NCBI GenBank assembly: GCA_003556985.1
Contig: PWPZ01000159.1
Location: 1 to 8,107 of the forward strand
Reading direction: 5' to 3'
Source of the DNA: Bacteroidota bacterium
GTDB taxonomy: Bacteria > Bacteroidota > Bacteroidia > Bacteroidales > PUMT01
DNA: 8,107 nt
Shown here: positions 5,362 through 8,107 of the stretch, piece by piece
Numbering within the stretch: position 1 is the first letter of the stretch
How the letters are laid out: every line of letters begins with the position of its first letter
Notes under the pieces: model-generated
Databases searched by the model: none
What the model saw: only the letters and a program-made list of their open reading frames with translations
Told to the model about the DNA's origin: nothing
Program-made: the position numbers and the translations under genes

Positions 5362-6303
5362 ATGCAGGTATATTACGGACTGGACCAGGAGTTTAATATT
5401 CCGAATCCTGTCATTACAACCGGATCATTTGACGGGGTTCATGTAGGTCACAAAACCATACTGAACAGATTGAGGAAGATTGCCCGGGAGGTAGAAGGGG
5501 AATCTGTGCTGATAACATTCCATCCCCATCCAAGGACGATCCTTTATCCTGAAACAGCAGGAAGGAATCTGAAACTCATTAATTCCCAGAGAGAGAAGAT
5601 CAAACTGCTTAAAACCACAAAACTGGACCACCTGATCATAGTTGATTTTACACTTGAATTTTCAAAGATCACTCCGGCCGATTTTATCCGGAAGATTCTG
5701 GTAAAAAAGCTCGGAGCCCGAAAGGTTGTGGTAGGCTTTAACCACCATTTTGGCCATAATCGTGAAGGGGATTATGAACATCTGTATGAGCTGGGAAGGT
5801 ATTTTAATTTCGGGGTGGAAGAAATACCCCAGCAGGATATAGATAATGAAACCGTCAGTTCAACAAAAATAAGGAAGGCTCTCAAAGAGGGTAATATCCA
5901 GAGAGCCAATGCTTATCTGGATCATCATTATATAATCAAAGGAACTCTTGAAAAAGGAGACAGGGAATTGCAGGATAATGGTTTTCCTACACTGCGACTT
6001 CCCGTGGAAGAGGACACCAAACTTGTTCCTCCGGATGGTATTTATGCCATTCATGTTATTTCGGGCCATAGCTATTACCGCGGCATGGTAAAGATAAGAC
6101 GCCCCGGCTTTACCGATACGGAACCATCGGGCGATATTGATCTTGCCCTTCATTTGTTTGAATACAATAATAACCTGGCCGGACAGCAGGCCACTATTTA
6201 TTTCCATAAGCAAATGAGAAATGGTGCCATATATGCCAATGGTTATGATTTTATTTCAGAACTTAAGGAAGCCCGGGAAGAAACGGAGGAGCTGATTTAC
6301 TGA
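5362..6303 (+). CDS. ribF: RibF: FAD synthetase (FMN adenylyltransferase) with a divergent riboflavin-kinase domain
   Basis: A 313-residue protein of normal RibF length. The N-terminal adenylyltransferase half (about 15-180) has GSFDGVHVGH (21-30, HxGH nucleotidyl-transfer motif), FGHNREGD (130-137) and SSTKIR (166-171), all as expected for AMP transfer from ATP to FMN. The C-terminal kinase half (about 185-313) keeps the family outline (GFPTLRLP, PPDGIYAIHV, YYRGMVKI, ALHLFEYNNNLAG) but deviates at key places: PTAN is PTLR, and the Glu normally two residues before the His of xExHLFDF, the proposed catalytic base, is Ala262. The riboflavin-to-FMN activity may therefore be weak or lost, so another kinase could be needed. 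It follows rex by 184 bases and precedes ung by 51. FAD and FMN serve the flavoproteins of H2/NADH metabolism among others. It stops at TGA, which shows that TGA is used as a terminator in this genome. Confidence 0.92.
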   Translation: MQVYYGLDQEFNIPNPVITTGSFDGVHVGHKTILNRLRKIAREVEGESVLITFHPHPRTILYPETAGRNLKLINSQREKIKLLKTTKLDHLIIVDFTLEFSKITPADFIRKILVKKLGARKVVVGFNHHFGHNREGDYEHLYELGRYFNFGVEEIPQQDIDNETVSSTKIRKALKEGNIQRANAYLDHHYIIKGTLEKGDRELQDNGFPTLRLPVEEDTKLVPPDGIYAIHVISGHSYYRGMVKIRRPGFTDTEPSGDIDLALHLFEYNNNLAGQQATIYFHKQMRNGAIYANGYDFISELKEAREETEELIY

Positions 6304-6354
6304 CGACTGTGGCTGATGTAATTTTTCCGCTGACAGGCATATATTAAATTTTTT

Positions 6355-7050
6355 ATGCATGAAAATCCATCACCTCCGCTAAGTCCGGCGTTAGACCAAA
6401 GCTGGAAAGAACTTTTGCAAAAGGAGTTCGGTGCATCCTATTTTCTGAAGCTTAAAGAATTCCTGCTGGAAGAAAAAACAAAAGCGGTTATCTATCCTCC
6501 CGGCAGATTTATTTTCAATGCCTTTAATCTGACACCGGCCGGCAAGGTTAAGGTTGTAATTCTTGGTCAGGACCCGTATCATGGTGCCGGACAGGCTCAC
6601 GGTCTCTGCTTCTCCGTCCCCGACGGCATTGCCCTGCCCCCTTCGCTCAGGAATATTTTTAAGGAGCTGAATGACGATCTTGGCTTTCCAGTGGCACAAA
6701 ACGGAAATCTTGAAAAATGGGCCCGGCAGGGAGTGCTGCTGCTTAATGCTACTCTTACTGTAAGGGCAAACCAGGCCGGCTCCCATCAGAACAGGGGCTG
6801 GGAAGAGTTTACCGGCTCTGCTGTTTCTGCCCTGTCACAAAAATATTCTGATATAGTGTTTCTTCTCTGGGGGCGCTATGCCCAGGCAAAAGAGCCGCTT
6901 ATAGATTCCAGGAAACATCTCATTCTAAAAGCTGCCCATCCGTCACCGTTTTCTGCCTTCAGCGGCTTTTTCGGCTGCCGCCATTTTTCCAGGGCAAATG
7001 CTTATCTGCTTAGCAGGGGAAAGGAACCTGTTGACTGGAAGCTGCAATAA
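6355..7050 (+). CDS. ung: Uracil-DNA glycosylase, family 1
   Basis: A 231-residue protein, typical of the family. It removes uracil from DNA, from cytosine deamination or dUMP misincorporation, as the first step of base-excision repair. Motif A is GQDPYHGAGQAHG (71-83) with catalytic D73; the uracil-recognition Asn is N131 in LLLNATLTV; motif B is HPSPFS (195-200) with H195, followed by GFFGCRHFSRAN and the closing PVDW. Phe199 takes the place of the intercalating Leu of E. coli Ung (HPSPLS). The start follows an AT-rich stretch (AAATTTTTT) without a Shine-Dalgarno site, as is usual in Bacteroidetes. It lies 51 bases after ribF and 35 before hydG on the same strand; no functional link to H2 metabolism is evident, so the neighbourhood is probably incidental. 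Confidence 0.96.
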   Translation: MHENPSPPLSPALDQSWKELLQKEFGASYFLKLKEFLLEEKTKAVIYPPGRFIFNAFNLTPAGKVKVVILGQDPYHGAGQAHGLCFSVPDGIALPPSLRNIFKELNDDLGFPVAQNGNLEKWARQGVLLLNATLTVRANQAGSHQNRGWEEFTGSAVSALSQKYSDIVFLLWGRYAQAKEPLIDSRKHLILKAAHPSPFSAFSGFFGCRHFSRANAYLLSRGKEPVDWKLQ

Positions 7051-7085
7051 TATTTAACTTAAGGAACACAAACAGGCAAACACAT

Positions 7086-8107
7086 ATGAAATTTTACCCT
7101 GAAATATGCAGCATCAAAGATCAGCGAATGAAACCCTTCATTGATCCGGATGAGATATGGGAGCTGATAAACAACACAAAAGCAACGCCGGAGAGGGTCA
7201 GGGAAATAATAGCAAAGTCGCTGGATAAGCACCGGCTTACAATGGAGGAAACGGCAGTTCTTATAAATGCTGACGATCCCATATTGGTGGAAGAGATCAG
7301 GGAAGGAGCGAAGGAGCTGAAGAAGAGGGTTTATGGTAACCGGATCGTTCTGTTTGCCCCATTGTATGTGGGCAATAAGTGCACAAATAACTGTACCTAC
7401 TGTGGTTTCCGCACATCGAACAAGTTTGCTTTGCGGCAGACTCTTTCCGATCATCAGCTGGTAAAGGAGGTGGAGGCACTGGAAGATAACGGGCAAAAAA
7501 GGCTTATACTGGTATATGGCGAGCATCCGGCCTATGATGCAAGGTACATTGCCAATACGGTGAAAACTGTATATTCGGTCAAAAAAGGCAACGGAGAAAT
7601 CAGGCGGGTGAATATAAACGCCGCTCCGCTGGATATAGACGGATTCCGGATCGTAAAAGATGCTGGAATAGGTACCTACCAGGTATTTCAGGAGACATAT
7701 CACAAAGAAACCTACCAAAAATATCATCTCGGAGGAAAGAAAGCCGATTTTGATTATCGCCTTACTTCTCTCGACCGGGCCCAGGAAGCCGGCATAGATG
7801 ATGTGGGCATAGGTGCGCTCTTCGGACTGTATGACTGGAGGTTCGAGGTCCTTGGGCTTATAAGGCACACTAATCATTTTGAGGCCTGCTATAAAGTCGG
7901 TCCCCATACAATATCATTTCCCAGGATACAGGATGCTTCCGCGGCCTCGATAGATCCCCGTTATATGGTCAGCCACGATGAATTTATCAGGCTGGTGGCA
8001 ATTCTGCGGCTGGCAGTTCCCTATACCGGCATGATACTTACAGCCAGGGAAAATGCCATGGTAAGGAGAGAAGTTATGAAATTCGGGGTGTCACAGATTG
8101 ACGGGGG
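7086..8107 (+). CDS. hydG: HydG, [FeFe]-hydrogenase H-cluster maturase (radical SAM tyrosine lyase), cut by the window edge
   Basis: The frame is open from ATG 7086 to the end, 340 codons of an expected 470 or so. The radical-SAM cluster motif is CTNNCTYC (CxxxCxxC) within YVGNKCTNNCTYCGF, about residues 95-109. Strongly HydG-like stretches follow: LVYGEHPAYDARYI, EIRRVNINAAPLD, GIGTYQVFQETYHKETY, GIDDVGIGALFGLYDWRFE, VGPHTISFPRI and LRLAVPYTGMILTARE. HydG splits tyrosine into p-cresol, CO and cyanide and builds the Fe(CO)2(CN) synthon of the H-cluster. The related ThiH shares the fold, but the length before the cluster and these segments favour HydG. The C-terminal CxxC cluster domain that would settle it lies beyond the edge. 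It starts 35 bases after ung. Its presence shows that the genome matures a real H-cluster, which could serve both the hydA product and the sensor kinase. Confidence 0.94.
   Translation, partial: MKFYPEICSIKDQRMKPFIDPDEIWELINNTKATPERVREIIAKSLDKHRLTMEETAVLINADDPILVEEIREGAKELKKRVYGNRIVLFAPLYVGNKCTNNCTYCGFRTSNKFALRQTLSDHQLVKEVEALEDNGQKRLILVYGEHPAYDARYIANTVKTVYSVKKGNGEIRRVNINAAPLDIDGFRIVKDAGIGTYQVFQETYHKETYQKYHLGGKKADFDYRLTSLDRAQEAGIDDVGIGALFGLYDWRFEVLGLIRHTNHFEACYKVGPHTISFPRIQDASAASIDPRYMVSHDEFIRLVAILRLAVPYTGMILTARENAMVRREVMKFGVSQIDG

Noticed and set aside
6949..6960. Phe instead of Leu in the uracil-DNA glycosylase HPSPLS motif as a functional oddity
   Set aside because: HPSPFS seems to be an ordinary variant in this family, and all catalytic residues are present.
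7059..7907. A 282-residue minus-strand open frame
   Set aside because: It lies wholly antisense to hydG, whose protein is unmistakable, and its own translation shows no recognisable domain.

Overview
The window most likely comes from a fermentative, anaerobic Bacteroidetes (Bacteroidales-like) bacterium, probably a metagenome contig. The Rex, uracil-DNA glycosylase and RibF proteins have that lineage's character, and Shine-Dalgarno signals are weak. Everything from about position 211 to the end is transcribed left to right. The taxonomic call rests on recalled protein character only.

Left edge (1 to about 225): the first 186 bases hold the start of a tsaB gene on the minus strand, cut by the window edge. 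It is GC-rich (about 63% G+C over 1-240 by hand count, against 37-50% in three 60-base blocks counted later). It abuts the C-terminal part of a catalytic [FeFe]-hydrogenase (hydA) that has lost its N-terminal clusters and first H-cluster motif. The join looks chimeric: an assembly artefact or a real rearrangement.

Hydrogen-sensing block (about 211-4437): the hydA remnant is followed after 10 bases by a 662-residue protein. It joins two [4Fe-4S] clusters, a sensory-type [FeFe]-hydrogenase domain, a further Fe-S domain and a complete histidine kinase. Ten bases later comes a single-domain response regulator interrupted by one in-frame TGA. One base after that regulator's true end, a receiver-plus-histidine-kinase protein begins. 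The tight spacing suggests one operon encoding an H2- or redox-sensing phosphorelay.

Redox and maturation block (4551-8107): rex (NADH/NAD+-sensing repressor), ribF (FAD synthesis, with an apparently degenerate riboflavin-kinase half), ung (uracil-DNA glycosylase) and the first 340 codons of hydG, the radical-SAM maturase that makes the Fe(CO)(CN) unit of the H-cluster. The catalytic hydrogenase, its sensor, its maturase and a regulator of NADH/NAD+ balance therefore lie within 8 kb. No stretch over 300 bases lacks a gene, and I see no tRNA, rRNA, CRISPR array or insertion sequence.

The most interesting items are the hydrogenase-kinase fusion with altered H-cluster motifs, the in-frame TGA in its likely partner regulator, the second kinase with an N-terminal receiver, and the RibF with lost kinase residues.
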